From positions 1 through 39,695 of the forward strand of contig JAHBVI010000059.1 in the NCBI GenBank assembly GCA_019637635.1: a stretch of 39,695 bases of DNA, written 5' to 3'. The translations under genes were made by a program, and so were the position numbers. Under the pieces are notes generated by a model. That model saw only the letters and a program-made list of their open reading frames with translations. It made no database searches and was not told where the DNA came from. The DNA is from Anaerolineae bacterium. GTDB taxonomy: Bacteria > Chloroflexota > Anaerolineae > Promineifilales > Promineifilaceae. Positions within the stretch are counted from its first letter, which is position 1, and every line of letters begins with the position of its first letter. This document shows, one piece after another, positions 1-7,993 of this stretch.

Positions 1-2
1 TT

Positions 3-119
3 ACCACTGGCGCCCTCTTTGGTTTCATGCTCGCCTGGCTCATCCTGCCCCACGTAGATGGCGGGATGAAGGTTTCAGAAGAAGAAGCGGCAATGAGGCT
101 GGAAAGACGCGGTGGGTAG
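3..119 (+). CDS. C-terminal end of a membrane protein, possibly an ammonium transporter (partial)
   Basis: Only the last 38 residues are present; the gene enters from the left edge and ends at TAG 117-119. The visible part is one hydrophobic segment (ALFGFMLAWLIL) followed by a charged tail with KVSEEEA. A final membrane helix followed by a V-S-E-E-E tail resembles the C-terminus of Amt ammonium transporters, but the rest of the tail (RLERRGG) is not typical. The family is therefore a guess from a short fragment. The gene converges on fabF, and its stop codon lies inside the left arm of the shared hairpin at 116-185. Confidence 0.4.
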   Translation, partial: TTGALFGFMLAWLILPHVDGGMKVSEEEAAMRLERRGG

Positions 120-185
120 GGGCGAGGCAGTTGGGTATTACCTTGTCTGGTGAAACCAATATCGCCCCAACTGCCTCGCCCCTAC
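116..185. terminator. Perfect 20-bp inverted repeat between convergent genes
   Basis: Arms 116-135 and 166-185 are exact reverse complements separated by 30 bases. The left arm contains the TAG of the upstream plus-strand gene (117-119), and the right arm contains the TAG of fabF on the minus strand (182-184). It probably acts as a two-way transcription terminator. No U-tract follows, so intrinsic termination is inferred from position and symmetry only. Confidence 0.6.
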
Positions 186-1426
186 GGATTAAATTTCTCC
201 AAGATCAAAACAGAATTATGCCCGCCGAAGCCGAAGGCATTGGTCATGGCGACGTTGACCTGCGCCTGGCGTGGCTCGTTGGGCACGTAGTCCAGGTCAC
301 ACGCCGCGTCTGGCGTTTCATAGTTGATGGTGGGTGGGATAATCCCCGTTTCCATCGCTTTCAGGCAAAAGACCGCCTCCAGCGCACCCGTCGCCCCTAA
401 CAAATGGCCGGTCATGGATTTGGTAGAACTCATGGGAATCTGGTAGGCGCGGTCGCCCAACGCCCCCTTAACAGCCAAAGATTCCACCCGGTCATTCAAC
501 GGGGTGCTGGTGCCGTGCGCGTTGATATAGTCAATATCTACGGCCGTGACCCCCGCCTCACTCATTGCCATCTTCATCGCCTTCATCGCCCCCGTGCCAT
601 CCTCTGCCGGCGCCGACACGTGGTAAGCGTCTGAGGTCATGCCATAGCCCAACACTTCACCAATGATGGTCGCCCCTCGCGCCTGGGCATGGGCCAATGA
701 TTCCAAAATCAGGATAGCTGCCCCTTCGCCGGGCACAAAACCGTCTCGATGCAAGTCAAACGGCCGTGATGCCCGCTCCGGTTCCTCATTCCGGTTAGAC
801 AGCGCCGTCATGGCCGCAAAACCGGCAATGGTGATGGGGATGATGGCCGCTTCTGTGGCCCCCGCCAGGATCACGTCTTGCAGCCCCCACTGAATCATCC
901 GGCACGCCTGACCGATGGAATCATTGCCGGTGGCGCAGGCCGTCGCCAGGGTAAAGTTTGGCCCGTGTAAGCCGTAGGCAATGGAAATAGCCGCGCCCGG
1001 TGTATCCGGCAGCATAATCGGAATCAGAAACGGGCTGACGCGATTTGGCCCCTTTGTTTCCATCACCTGCCAGGAATCAAAGACCGGCTCCAACGCGCTC
1101 ATGCCGCTGCCCACCAGCACGCCCACGCGGTCCCGGTCTTCGTGGTCAAAGTTCAACCCGGCGGCGGCGATGGCCTGCCCGGCGGCAGCCATGGCAAACT
1201 GCGTCTGGCGCGACATGCGCCGGGCGTCTTTACGGCCGAATAGGGCTTCGGCGTCAAACTCTTTCACTTCACCGGCCATCTGGCAGCGGTATGGTTCTGG
1301 GTCAAAGGCGGTGATGCGGTGAATGCCATTTTGACCGCTGCTAATCCCTTGCCAGGTACTTTCCAAATCATTCCCCAGTGGGCTGATGATGCCCATGCCG
1401 GTGATGACAACTCGTTGTTTGTCCAT
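182..1426 (-). CDS. fabF: 3-oxoacyl-[acyl-carrier-protein] synthase II (FabF)
   Basis: This is a condensing enzyme of type II fatty-acid synthesis. It extends acyl-ACP with malonyl-ACP in the cytoplasm. The 414-residue protein begins MDKQRVVITGMG and has the full Cys-His-His triad of KAS II: Cys164 in TACATGND, a His in HGTSTPLND and a His in TGHLLGATGA. The length matches FabF. The reading frame is open to 1492, but the start at 1426 is preferred because GGAGG lies about 7 bases upstream and homologues begin here. No other fab genes are visible in the window. A candidate promoter at 1491-1519 would place a hairpin (1451-1484) at the 5' end of the mRNA. Confidence 0.95.
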   Translation of the reverse strand: MDKQRVVITGMGIISPLGNDLESTWQGISSGQNGIHRITAFDPEPYRCQMAGEVKEFDAEALFGRKDARRMSRQTQFAMAAAGQAIAAAGLNFDHEDRDRVGVLVGSGMSALEPVFDSWQVMETKGPNRVSPFLIPIMLPDTPGAAISIAYGLHGPNFTLATACATGNDSIGQACRMIQWGLQDVILAGATEAAIIPITIAGFAAMTALSNRNEEPERASRPFDLHRDGFVPGEGAAILILESLAHAQARGATIIGEVLGYGMTSDAYHVSAPAEDGTGAMKAMKMAMSEAGVTAVDIDYINAHGTSTPLNDRVESLAVKGALGDRAYQIPMSSTKSMTGHLLGATGALEAVFCLKAMETGIIPPTINYETPDAACDLDYVPNEPRQAQVNVAMTNAFGFGGHNSVLILEKFNP

Positions 1427-1450
1427 AAATCCTCCAAAAGATAGAGATGG

Positions 1451-1484
1451 GGAGATTGAGAGATTCTCGAACCTCTCAATCTCC
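1451..1484. repeat. 12-bp inverted repeat in the fabF leader
   Basis: GGAGATTGAGAG (1451-1462) is the exact reverse complement of 1473-1484, with a 10-base loop. It lies just upstream of the fabF ribosome-binding site. It uses the GAGATTGGAGA word family also seen at 7240-7275, 23807-23868 and 33547-33606. Confidence 0.6.
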
Positions 1485-1490
1485 TTTTCC

Positions 1491-1519
1491 ATTTTACATC
1501 CAACTTAAACCCAACCCAA
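1491..1519 (-). promoter_or_regulatory. Candidate sigma-70-type promoter of fabF
   Basis: On the minus strand TTGGGT (1514-1519) is followed by 17 bases and TAAAAT (1491-1496). The -10 box matches 5 of 6 consensus positions, the -35 box 3 of 6. Transcription would start near 1484, exactly at the base of the 1451-1484 hairpin. This is inferred from pattern only. Confidence 0.4.
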
Positions 1520-1548
1520 ACGGGCAAGATGCGGTTTGTCTAACCAGC

Positions 1549-1611
1549 AGTGCCAGGCACAGGGCATAAGGTATGGGAATGACCAGGGCGTTTTGCCCTG
1601 TGCCTGGCACT
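1549..1611. repeat. 63-bp palindromic element, copy A
   Basis: Arms of 17 bases, AGTGCCAGGCACAGGGC and its exact complement, flank a 29-base loop. Elements of identical length and arm design occur at 24106-24168 and 26676-26738. The loops are unrelated between copies. This copy lies between fabF and the divergent FtsB-like gene. Confidence 0.85.
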
Positions 1612-1668
1612 ACAAAACTCAAGATTTCGTATTGCACATCACCACGAGAACGGCTAACATGTGTAGCC

Positions 1669-2085
1669 ATGCGCGAGAAATTGTTCCGGCAACGGCCGTT
1701 ACTCACTTTTCCTCAGATATTGATTCTGGTTGTCATGTTGGTGGCTCTTTTTGCCGCCCTCAATTTGAACCGGCGGGCGCAGGCCGGACGGCAGGTGGGC
1801 GCCGGTGAGGCCGTTTTACAGGCTGAACTGGACCTGGAAGTGACCCGCCAGGTTGAATTACAGGTAACCCTGGAATATGTGCAAAGTGAGGATTATGTGG
1901 CTGCCTATGCCCGCGATGAAGGCGGTTATTTGCTGCCTGGTGAAAAGCGGGTTGTCCCGCTGACTATTGAGGTCACGCCGCAGCCGACGCCCCTGCCGCC
2001 ACCCACACCAGACCCGGCCACGCGCGCACGGCCGTGGCAGGCGTGGTGGCGCTTGTTAACCGACGCGCCCCAACCCACGCCTTGA
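1669..2085 (+). CDS. FtsB/DivIC-like septum formation initiator protein
   Basis: This is a small bitopic membrane protein of 138 residues. A basic N-terminus (MREKLFRQRP) is followed by one membrane helix (roughly residues 14-33). A helical stretch rich in charged residues comes next (about 40-65), then the sequence YARDEGGYLLPGEKRVVPL, which matches the conserved end of the FtsB/DivIC/FtsL family (Y-A-R-E-x-x-G-x-x-x-P-G-E). These proteins form the divisome FtsQ-L-B subcomplex. The C-terminal tail is Pro/Thr-rich (PQPTPLPPPTPDP), which is unusual for FtsB but common in secreted proteins of this genome. The frame is open to 1573. The 1669 start is chosen because the helix follows at the usual distance, although no clear Shine-Dalgarno is seen. 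Confidence 0.75.
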   Translation: MREKLFRQRPLLTFPQILILVVMLVALFAALNLNRRAQAGRQVGAGEAVLQAELDLEVTRQVELQVTLEYVQSEDYVAAYARDEGGYLLPGEKRVVPLTIEVTPQPTPLPPPTPDPATRARPWQAWWRLLTDAPQPTP

Positions 2086-2114
2086 TCAAGTTTAGCCTTT
2101 AGAATTTCAATCTG

Positions 2115-2165
2115 GCGTGATGCGTGAAGCCTTTAAGGTCACGCACAACTCGTCACGCATCACGC
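2115..2165. repeat. 13-bp inverted repeat between the FtsB-like gene and the histidine kinase
   Basis: GCGTGATGCGTGA (2115-2127) pairs exactly with 2153-2165. The same GTGATGCGTGA word family is used at 11346-11414, 16156-16193 and 30705-30740. It follows the stop of the division gene by about 30 bases and may terminate it. No T-run follows. Confidence 0.6.
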
Positions 2166-2195
2166 CTATTCCCAAAACTCCTTCAGGTTGTGACC

Positions 2196-3719
2196 ATGAA
2201 CATCTGGCCGTATTATCTCATCACATTGGTTGTGCTGGTGGTCACGGCCGTGTGGCTGAAGCGCCAGGGACGGGAGCGCAGCCAATTTGCCCACGCGCTC
2301 TATTATTTAATGGGTTTGTAGGTGGCGGGCGCCGCTGCTTATCTGGCGCTGCGCACAGCGCCGGGCATATGGCTGGTATTGGCGCTGCAACTGGTGGCCT
2401 GGGCTGTGCTTTTATGGGGTTTGGATCTAGATTGGCGCTATGCGTGGGGCTTGTTGGTGATAGCCGTTGTGGCCACACTGTTTCCCTTTTTCCCCGTCCT
2501 TGATTTACTGACCTGGGGGTTTGTTATGGCGCTGCCTTTTGCGGCTGTGGCCGACTTGCGCCAGCGCACCGCATTCCCCATTTTTGCAGCCACACCGATG
2601 GGACACACACTGCGTCCGGTGACGACCGATGGTCATATCACCGCTGAAATGGTGTTAACCGAACAGCCGATTTTGGAATGTCTGGTAGATGGTGTATTGA
2701 TATGTGGCCCCAGCGGGCTGATTTACTCAGTCAATCAGGCCACGACCGTTATCCTGAACATGGGGGAAAATGCGCTGGTGGGGCGGCCGATTACGGCGAT
2801 TCTGGCCCATTTCCCGGCGCTGGATGATGTGGCCCAGGGTCAGAAAGAGCGGCGGTTTGATGTTCACGGCCGTATCGTAGAAGGACAGATGAATATCATT
2901 TATGACCAGGAGGGGGTGGCCGAAGGCACCGTCGTCATCTTGCGGGACATTACCCAGGCATACCAGGCCGAACAGTCGCGTGACGCTTTTCTCACCACCA
3001 TTTCCCATGAACTGCGCACTCCGCTTACGGCCGTGAAAGGCTATACCGAACTGCTGCAATCTGGTACCGGTGGGACGCTCAATGAGACACAGTTGGCCTT
3101 TTTGCAAACCATCCAGCGCAACGTTTCCCGCATGGTACAGCTCATCAACAGTTTGCTGTTTGCCGCCTCTGTGAAAGGGGGCCATATGGAAGCGAAAACG
3201 GGTCAGGCCAACATCCCCCAAATTGTGCAGCAAATTGCCAGAGAAATGATGCCTCTGGCGGCCAGAAGCCAACAAGTGATCCGGCTTGATCTGGACAGCC
3301 GGTTGCATTGGGTGGAGGCAGATCCCATTCATGTGACCATGATTGTAGAGGAACTGGTATCGAACGGCATCAAATACGGCCGTGCTGGAGGCGAAGTGCG
3401 GGTAATGGCCGTGTTGGAAGCGGATGAATTTGCCGTCGTCAGTGTGGCCGACCAGGGCATTGGCATTTCTCCTGAAGACCAGAGCCACATCTTTGAAGAT
3501 TTTTTCCGCCCGGAGTGGCGAGAAGAGCAGGTGCGTACTGAGGGCATCGGCATGGGGTTGTCGGTAGTGCATTCATTGGTGGAGGCGTATAACGGCCGTA
3601 TCTGGTTTGAGACCGCCCCTGATCAGGGCACAACCTTTACCTTCATCTTGCCGCTGCATCAGGCGCAGCAGCAGCAGGGAGCCTTCTCCTCGCCAGCCGA
3701 GGACTACGCTGTTTCGTAG
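2196..3719 (+). pseudogene. Membrane sensor histidine kinase with PAS domain, interrupted by an in-frame TAG
   Basis: An ATG at 2196 opens a 41-codon hydrophobic segment (MNIWPYYLITLVVLVV...) that ends at TAG 2319-2321. The same frame continues at once with GTG 2322 for 465 residues. The second part carries further membrane helices, a PAS-like region (about residues 110-205), a HisKA H-box (SHELRTPLTA, His near 229) and a HATPase with N-box (EELVSNGIKYG), D-box (DQGIGIS) and G2 box (GIGMGLSVVHSL). This is a WalK/PhoR-style kinase. The catalytic parts are complete. If the GTG is used, a working kinase lacking only the first helix could be made. Alternatively TAG replaces a TGG codon by mutation or sequencing error. 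No response regulator is adjacent. Confidence 0.75.
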
Positions 3720-3795
3720 CCGGTGTTCACCTGGTATTCTGATTAGAGCCAAAAAGGCCACGTTTGATAGTTCGCTGGTACTATCTTTCTCTGGT

Positions 3796-3882
3796 GACAT
3801 AATGTTCAATACTTGCTATTCAACTTTACATATGATAACATAGCGGCGTTGGTAGTTTACATATTATGGGCGACATAATGTT
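3796..3882. promoter_or_regulatory. Duplicated motif block upstream of the CpaB-like genes
   Basis: GACATAATGTT occurs at 3796-3806 and 3872-3882, and TTTACATAT at 3825-3833 and 3856-3864. Each copy of one word is paired with one copy of the other. The block is AT-rich compared with its surroundings and lies about 90 bases upstream of the CpaB-like start. It could be a regulator binding region. No factor can be named. Confidence 0.35.
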
Positions 3883-3908
3883 GTGACAGGTAGTACGGCC
3901 GTCTTTTT

Positions 3909-3937
3909 TTGTCACATACCCTTGTTTGCCGGATAAA
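3909..3937 (+). promoter_or_regulatory. Candidate promoter of the CpaB-like pair
   Basis: TTGTCA (3909-3914) is followed by 17 bases and GATAAA (3932-3937). The -35 box matches 5 of 6 positions and the -10 box 4 of 6. It lies 38 bases before the ATG at 3975, directly after a run of T that follows an ACGGCCGT site. Confidence 0.35.
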
Positions 3938-3974
3938 TTTTACCCAACACATACACACCAGAAGGGATAAGAGT

Positions 3975-5174
3975 ATGAGCCGTCGAACAATCGCCATACT
4001 AATACTAATCATAGGCCTGGGATTGCTCTCTCTCGTAGGTGTCTTCTTGATTCTTGGGCAAGACCAGCCAACTACGCCAACCCCCACAGAAGAAGCAAGC
4101 ACCGAAGGAAGCGAAGGCGCTGCCCCCCCAGATAATGGCGGGGGCGTTTCCCAACCAGAAGCAGTTGGTACGCCTATGCCAACAGATACCATTGGCGTTG
4201 TTGTTTCTTTGCAGACCGTTCCGCGCGGTCACGTTATGACCGAGGATATTTTAGCCATTGATAGACGCCCGGTTGGCAGTGTAGGCAGCAATGTCATTAC
4301 AGACACAAAGGACGTGATTGGTATGTTTGCCCGTACCGATATTTATCAGGGGCAAACATTAACCAAAGACAAACTCGCCAATGACATCAGGGAAATTGTG
4401 ACCTCAGAGTATGGACCCTCTTCCTTGATCCCCCCCGGTTTTGTGGCCCAGGCCGTTCCCCTTTCCACCTTCCGCCTTGATCCGCGTGGCAGCATTTCCA
4501 GTGTCGGCTACGGCATTAGTGAAGGGGATTATGTGGATATCTTGCTCCTGTTTGATATGCGCCAGATTGATGAAGAGTTCCAGACCCTGTTACCCAATGA
4601 TCTGGCGCTTTTTATCACCGTTAAATCAGAAGAAACAGATGAAATTCGGTTCCTGGAAATAGACCCCTTTGGTTACTTTGAAGAACTGCCAACCGGGGAT
4701 ACGGTGCATATCCGGCCACGTGAATTTCAACGGCCGTATATCGTCGGCCTGGTCATCCAGAATGCAAAAGTCATTCAGGTGGGCCAATATACCCTGCCTG
4801 ATTCTGCGGCGGCTCAACTGGCTACCGCCACGCCAACACCCTTACCGGAAGGCGCCCCCACGCCTTTGCCTGAACCTGTCGCTGCGCCAACGGCCACCCC
4901 CATGCCGCCAGAAGTATTGGTAGTCGCTTTGCAACCGCAACAACAATTGCTGCTGCGTTATGCTCTTGAAGTCGGCGCGGATGTAGACTTTGCCTTACGC
5001 GGCATTAATGACGGTCAATTGTATCCCGTGCAAAATGTTGACCTCAACTTCTTGTTGCAACGCTTTAACATTGAAATACCGCCCAACTTTGGCTACACAT
5101 TGGATACACAGTATTATCGAATCACGCCTACCCCAACGCCTGATGAATCATCATTTATTGGTGGCGAGAGCTAA
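3975..5174 (+). CDS. CpaB-like SAF-domain protein (Flp pilus assembly type), first of a pair
   Basis: The 399-residue protein has an N-terminal membrane anchor (about residues 5-27), a low-complexity Thr/Pro/Glu linker, then a SAF-like domain (about 75-150: VVSLQTVPRGHVMTEDIL ... GQTLTKDKL). The CpaB/RcpC core follows (about 165-300). CpaB proteins act in the periplasm or outer envelope with the Tad/Flp secretion machinery. A second Thr/Pro linker (about 300-325) leads to a C-terminal module that is also present in the next gene (LLLRYALEVGADVDFALRG). The start at 3975 is chosen over 3909 because a GAAGGG motif precedes it and the anchor follows at once. No other tad/cpa gene is in the window. 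Confidence 0.75.
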   Translation: MSRRTIAILILIIGLGLLSLVGVFLILGQDQPTTPTPTEEASTEGSEGAAPPDNGGGVSQPEAVGTPMPTDTIGVVVSLQTVPRGHVMTEDILAIDRRPVGSVGSNVITDTKDVIGMFARTDIYQGQTLTKDKLANDIREIVTSEYGPSSLIPPGFVAQAVPLSTFRLDPRGSISSVGYGISEGDYVDILLLFDMRQIDEEFQTLLPNDLALFITVKSEETDEIRFLEIDPFGYFEELPTGDTVHIRPREFQRPYIVGLVIQNAKVIQVGQYTLPDSAAAQLATATPTPLPEGAPTPLPEPVAAPTATPMPPEVLVVALQPQQQLLLRYALEVGADVDFALRGINDGQLYPVQNVDLNFLLQRFNIEIPPNFGYTLDTQYYRITPTPTPDESSFIGGES

Positions 5175-5204
5175 ACTTGAGGCTGGTATAGTAGGGACTC
5201 AATT

Positions 5205-6428
5205 ATGCGACCCAGAACATTCATACTCCTCCTTCTTGTGCTGGTTGTATTTGCCTGTGCGGCCATACTCGTAGTGGCTCTTGTTACCGACTCTGGAAGC
5301 GCGCTGCTCGGTAACATCTTGCCAGGGCAGACACAGCAGCAACCAGAAGTTGCTGTTATCCAGGACACGCCTGTTCCCACGCCCACGGCTACGCCGGCCC
5401 TGCAGCCCGTTGTCGTGGCCAAAGTGCCACTGCCTGTGGGCGAAATTCTTTCCCCGGATGTATTGGATGTAGAATTTCGGCCGATTACCAATGTGGCCCT
5501 GGTGGGGGGGTACACATTCACCAGCACCCAACAGGTGATAGGGCGTATTTTAAGAACCGACGTAGCCCGTGGGCAAGAGATTTTGCAGCCCATGTTGGCG
5601 CTTAATCCCACCGATGTGGCCGCATTTGGCTCAGACCTGGCACTGTATGTACCGGCAAATCAGGTGGCTGTGGCTTTTCCCATAGATCAGTTTTCGGGCG
5701 CTGCCCTGGCTATGCGTCCGGGTGATCGTGTTGATGTTATTATGACGCTGCGGTCCGTACCGATTGATCCTGATTTTCAATCGGGTCTGCGGAATTATCT
5801 GGAGTTGGTGGATGTGGACGCCCTGCTTGAGGGGGATGATTTTCTATTCCCCAAAATTTTATACGGCCGTCTTGAATTCATTGATGCCATCAACCAGGTT
5901 GGCGTGATTATGCCCAACGAGTTTAAGGACCCCACCGTTAATCCTGACTGGCTGCCGGGGAACCCGGTACCCAAGCGAGTTACCCAATTGACCATTCAAC
6001 AGGCCAATGTGCTTTACGTGGGTCAATGGGTAGACCCACGCCGGCTGGAACGCGAACAAGAGGCCGCCAGATTGGCCGCAGACGCTACCGCCCAGGCCAT
6101 CAGCGAGGGCGGTGAGCCGGCGCCGGTCGTCACGCCCACTTCGATTCCTTCACGTCTGGAGGAAACACCAGGCATGGTTATTTTGAGCATGTCGGTACAG
6201 GACGCGCTGGTGTTGAAGTATGCCCGCGAACGCAATGTGGATATCGATCTGGTCTTGCGTTCACCAGGGGATCAGACAGTTTTTGTCACCACCAGTGTCA
6301 GCCTGTTGCAGATGGTAGATCAGGGAATCATTGGCCTGCCAGAACCCCGACCGGAAATCGATCTTTTTGATCCTATTCTTGAGCCGACGCGCGCCCTGCC
6401 AGATGGTGGCGGTGGTGGCGGCGGGTAG
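5205..6428 (+). CDS. CpaB-like SAF-domain protein, second of a pair
   Basis: This 407-residue paralogue of the preceding gene lies 30 bases downstream and is probably co-transcribed. It has an N-terminal hydrophobic anchor (about residues 5-28), a short Thr/Pro linker (TPVPTPTATP), a SAF-like domain (about 66-130: VVVAKVPLPVGEILSPDVLD ... GQEILQPML), the CpaB core (PANQVAVAFPIDQFSGA, about 148-260) and a matching C-terminal module (DALVLKYARERNVDIDLVLR). The protein ends in seven glycines. A cysteine at residue 18 (FAC) is a poor lipobox, so a membrane anchor is more likely than a lipoprotein. The pair may form a hetero-oligomer in a Tad-like pilus; this is inferred. Confidence 0.7.
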   Translation: MRPRTFILLLLVLVVFACAAILVVALVTDSGSALLGNILPGQTQQQPEVAVIQDTPVPTPTATPALQPVVVAKVPLPVGEILSPDVLDVEFRPITNVALVGGYTFTSTQQVIGRILRTDVARGQEILQPMLALNPTDVAAFGSDLALYVPANQVAVAFPIDQFSGAALAMRPGDRVDVIMTLRSVPIDPDFQSGLRNYLELVDVDALLEGDDFLFPKILYGRLEFIDAINQVGVIMPNEFKDPTVNPDWLPGNPVPKRVTQLTIQQANVLYVGQWVDPRRLEREQEAARLAADATAQAISEGGEPAPVVTPTSIPSRLEETPGMVILSMSVQDALVLKYARERNVDIDLVLRSPGDQTVFVTTSVSLLQMVDQGIIGLPEPRPEIDLFDPILEPTRALPDGGGGGGG

Positions 6429-6514
6429 GGTCATCATCTGGTGGCACAGTTTAATGAAGGTCTCTGGCTGCATAAGCTGGGGACTTTTTGTTTTCGTGCG
6501 AGCAGGGGGATTCA

Positions 6515-7216
6515 ATGATGAATTCGGTAGAACCATATGATCCTTCCAAATACGAACGGCCGTCCGTCACCGTAGATGTTGTCGTCTTTTCATTGGTCGC
6601 CGACGATCTGAAAGTGCTACTGGTCAGGCGCAAAACGTCGCCGTTCTCCGAGATGTGGGCCATCCCTGGCGCGTTTGTGCGCCTGGATGAATCGTTAGCG
6701 GCTGCCGCTACCCGCGCCCTGGTAGAAGAGACCGGCGTTGAAGAGGTGTATACCGAACAGTTATACACCTTTGGCGACCCCGCCCGTGACCCACGTATGC
6801 GGGTGATCACCGTTGCTTATTTTGCCCTGGTTCCCTACGATGCGGTGCGCCATGCGCCGGGCCGGGAAACATCGGAAACCGCCTGGTTCTCCATGTTTGC
6901 TTTGCCGCCATTAGCCTTTGATCACCACGAGATTTTGGAGTATGCGCTGACGCGGCTGCGGTATAAATTGGAGTACACGGCCGTTGGCTTTCAACTACTG
7001 CCCGATGTGTTCACCCTCACCGAACTGCAAAAGGCGTATGAAATCATCCTGCAAGAAAAATTGGATAAACGCAACTTCCGCCGCAAAATCCTGTCGGCAA
7101 CTATTCTGGAAGAAACGGGACAAAAGCGGCAAGAGGGAGAAGGGCGGCCGGCGATGCTCTACAAATACCGCGAGGACGCCGTAGCCGAGGTCAAAACGCG
7201 GCGACTGTTTCCATAG
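6515..7216 (+). CDS. nrtR: NrtR-type Nudix transcriptional regulator
   Basis: An N-terminal Nudix fold (about residues 15-145) is followed by a winged-helix region (about 155-225: FTLTELQKAYEIIL ... NFRRKIL ... GRPAMLYKYR). This is the arrangement of NrtR, which represses NAD-metabolism genes and responds to ADP-ribose. The Nudix box AFVRLDESLAAAATRALVEE has Ala in place of its leading Gly and RA in place of RE, so one catalytic Glu is missing. This fits a ligand-sensing protein without hydrolase activity. Start 6515 (or 6518) is favoured by AGGGGGA just upstream. No NAD-biosynthesis gene is adjacent, so the target cannot be read from context. Confidence 0.8.
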   Translation: MMNSVEPYDPSKYERPSVTVDVVVFSLVADDLKVLLVRRKTSPFSEMWAIPGAFVRLDESLAAAATRALVEETGVEEVYTEQLYTFGDPARDPRMRVITVAYFALVPYDAVRHAPGRETSETAWFSMFALPPLAFDHHEILEYALTRLRYKLEYTAVGFQLLPDVFTLTELQKAYEIILQEKLDKRNFRRKILSATILEETGQKRQEGEGRPAMLYKYREDAVAEVKTRRLFP

Positions 7217-7239
7217 TGATTGATTAAGAGCCTGAGCGA

Positions 7240-7275
7240 TTCAATCTCCTAATCTCCCAATCTCTCAATCCCCTT
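7240..7275. repeat. Repeated AATCTCC words at the 3' end of the metal-regulator gene
   Basis: The words CAATCTCCTAATCTCCCAAT and similar variants are repeated across the gap between two convergent genes. It is a direct-word array without a clear hairpin and belongs to the same word family as 1451-1484, 23807-23868 and 33547-33606. Confidence 0.4.
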
Positions 7276-7927
7276 CATTTGTTACCCACAAAGACTTCGT
7301 CAGTTCCACCCCAATGACCACTTCTTCCCGTTCTACGCGCAGGCGCATGGGACCATTAAACGGCGCACGACCTAGAATTTCATAGTTTGCCCCTGGCACC
7401 AGACCTAACGTCGCAAAGTATTGCAGCCGCTCTGGCTCATGGGTGCGTACCCGGCTGACGCGCCCCTTGGTGCCTACGGCCAGATTCATAATGCAGCTAT
7501 CCACAACGGGTGGCAGCAGGCCGTTATCATCTGGAATTGGTTCACCGTGCGGACAACGGCTGGGATAGTCGGTCATGGCGGCCATGCGCTGCGTAATGGT
7601 ATCATTCAGCCCCTTACTCATCTCATCGGCCAGTTCATGCGTCTCGTCCCAGCTAAACCCCATGATGTTAACCAGGAAAACTTCCAAAATGCGATGACGG
7701 CGAATTTCCTTTAATGCTTCCTGACGACCCAACTCCGTCAGTTCAAAGCCCTGGTAGGGAACATGCTTGACATAACCAGCATTACGCAGCCGTTTGAGCA
7801 TCCGGGGCACGGCCGGGGCGGAAACATTTAGCCTGTCAGCCAGGCTGGTGGTACTAACGGTGGTCGTTTCTTCTTCCAGGCGATAAATTTCGGCCAGGTA
7901 TTCGCGCATCGCGGCGCTGGGTTGCAT
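7265..7927 (-). CDS. DtxR/MntR-family metal-dependent transcriptional regulator
   Basis: The 220-residue protein has three parts. An N-terminal winged helix (about residues 5-65: LAEIYRLEEE ... LADRLNVSAPAVPRMLKRLRNAGYV) precedes a dimerisation and metal-binding region (about 66-140: RRHRILEVFLVNIMGFSWDETHELADEM, CPHGEPIP). A FeoA/SH3-like domain follows (about 148-216). This is the IdeR/DtxR arrangement. Such proteins repress metal uptake when bound to Fe2+ or Mn2+. GGGAG lies about 9 bases upstream of the ATG. The regulated genes are not adjacent; a ZIP transporter and a P-type ATPase lie 23 kb away in this window. Confidence 0.9.
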   Translation of the reverse strand: MQPSAAMREYLAEIYRLEEETTTVSTTSLADRLNVSAPAVPRMLKRLRNAGYVKHVPYQGFELTELGRQEALKEIRRHRILEVFLVNIMGFSWDETHELADEMSKGLNDTITQRMAAMTDYPSRCPHGEPIPDDNGLLPPVVDSCIMNLAVGTKGRVSRVRTHEPERLQYFATLGLVPGANYEILGRAPFNGPMRLRVEREEVVIGVELTKSLWVTNEGD

Positions 7928-7947
7928 AACGATTACTCCCGGATTTT

Positions 7948-7966
7948 TATTATATTTTTGATAATA
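7948..7966 (-). promoter_or_regulatory. AT-rich inverted repeat overlapping a -10 box before the DtxR-family gene
   Basis: TATTAT (7948-7953) and ATAATA (7961-7966) form an inverted repeat around a 7-base centre. A perfect minus-strand -10 box TATAAT lies within it (7949-7954), about 22 bases before the start codon. It is a plausible auto-operator, but it does not match a described DtxR or MntR box closely. Confidence 0.35.
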
Positions 7967-7993
7967 TCCTATTTGGCCGGGGTGTGCTAACGG

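Noticed and set aside
2319..2321. TAG read as pyrrolysine
   Set aside because: No pyrrolysine system is indicated and the gene is not a methylamine methyltransferase. Mutation, sequencing error or a GTG restart are simpler.
2727..3572. 281-codon minus-strand ORF opposite the histidine kinase
   Set aside because: It is the complement of conserved kinase motifs and has no plausible start signal or domain.
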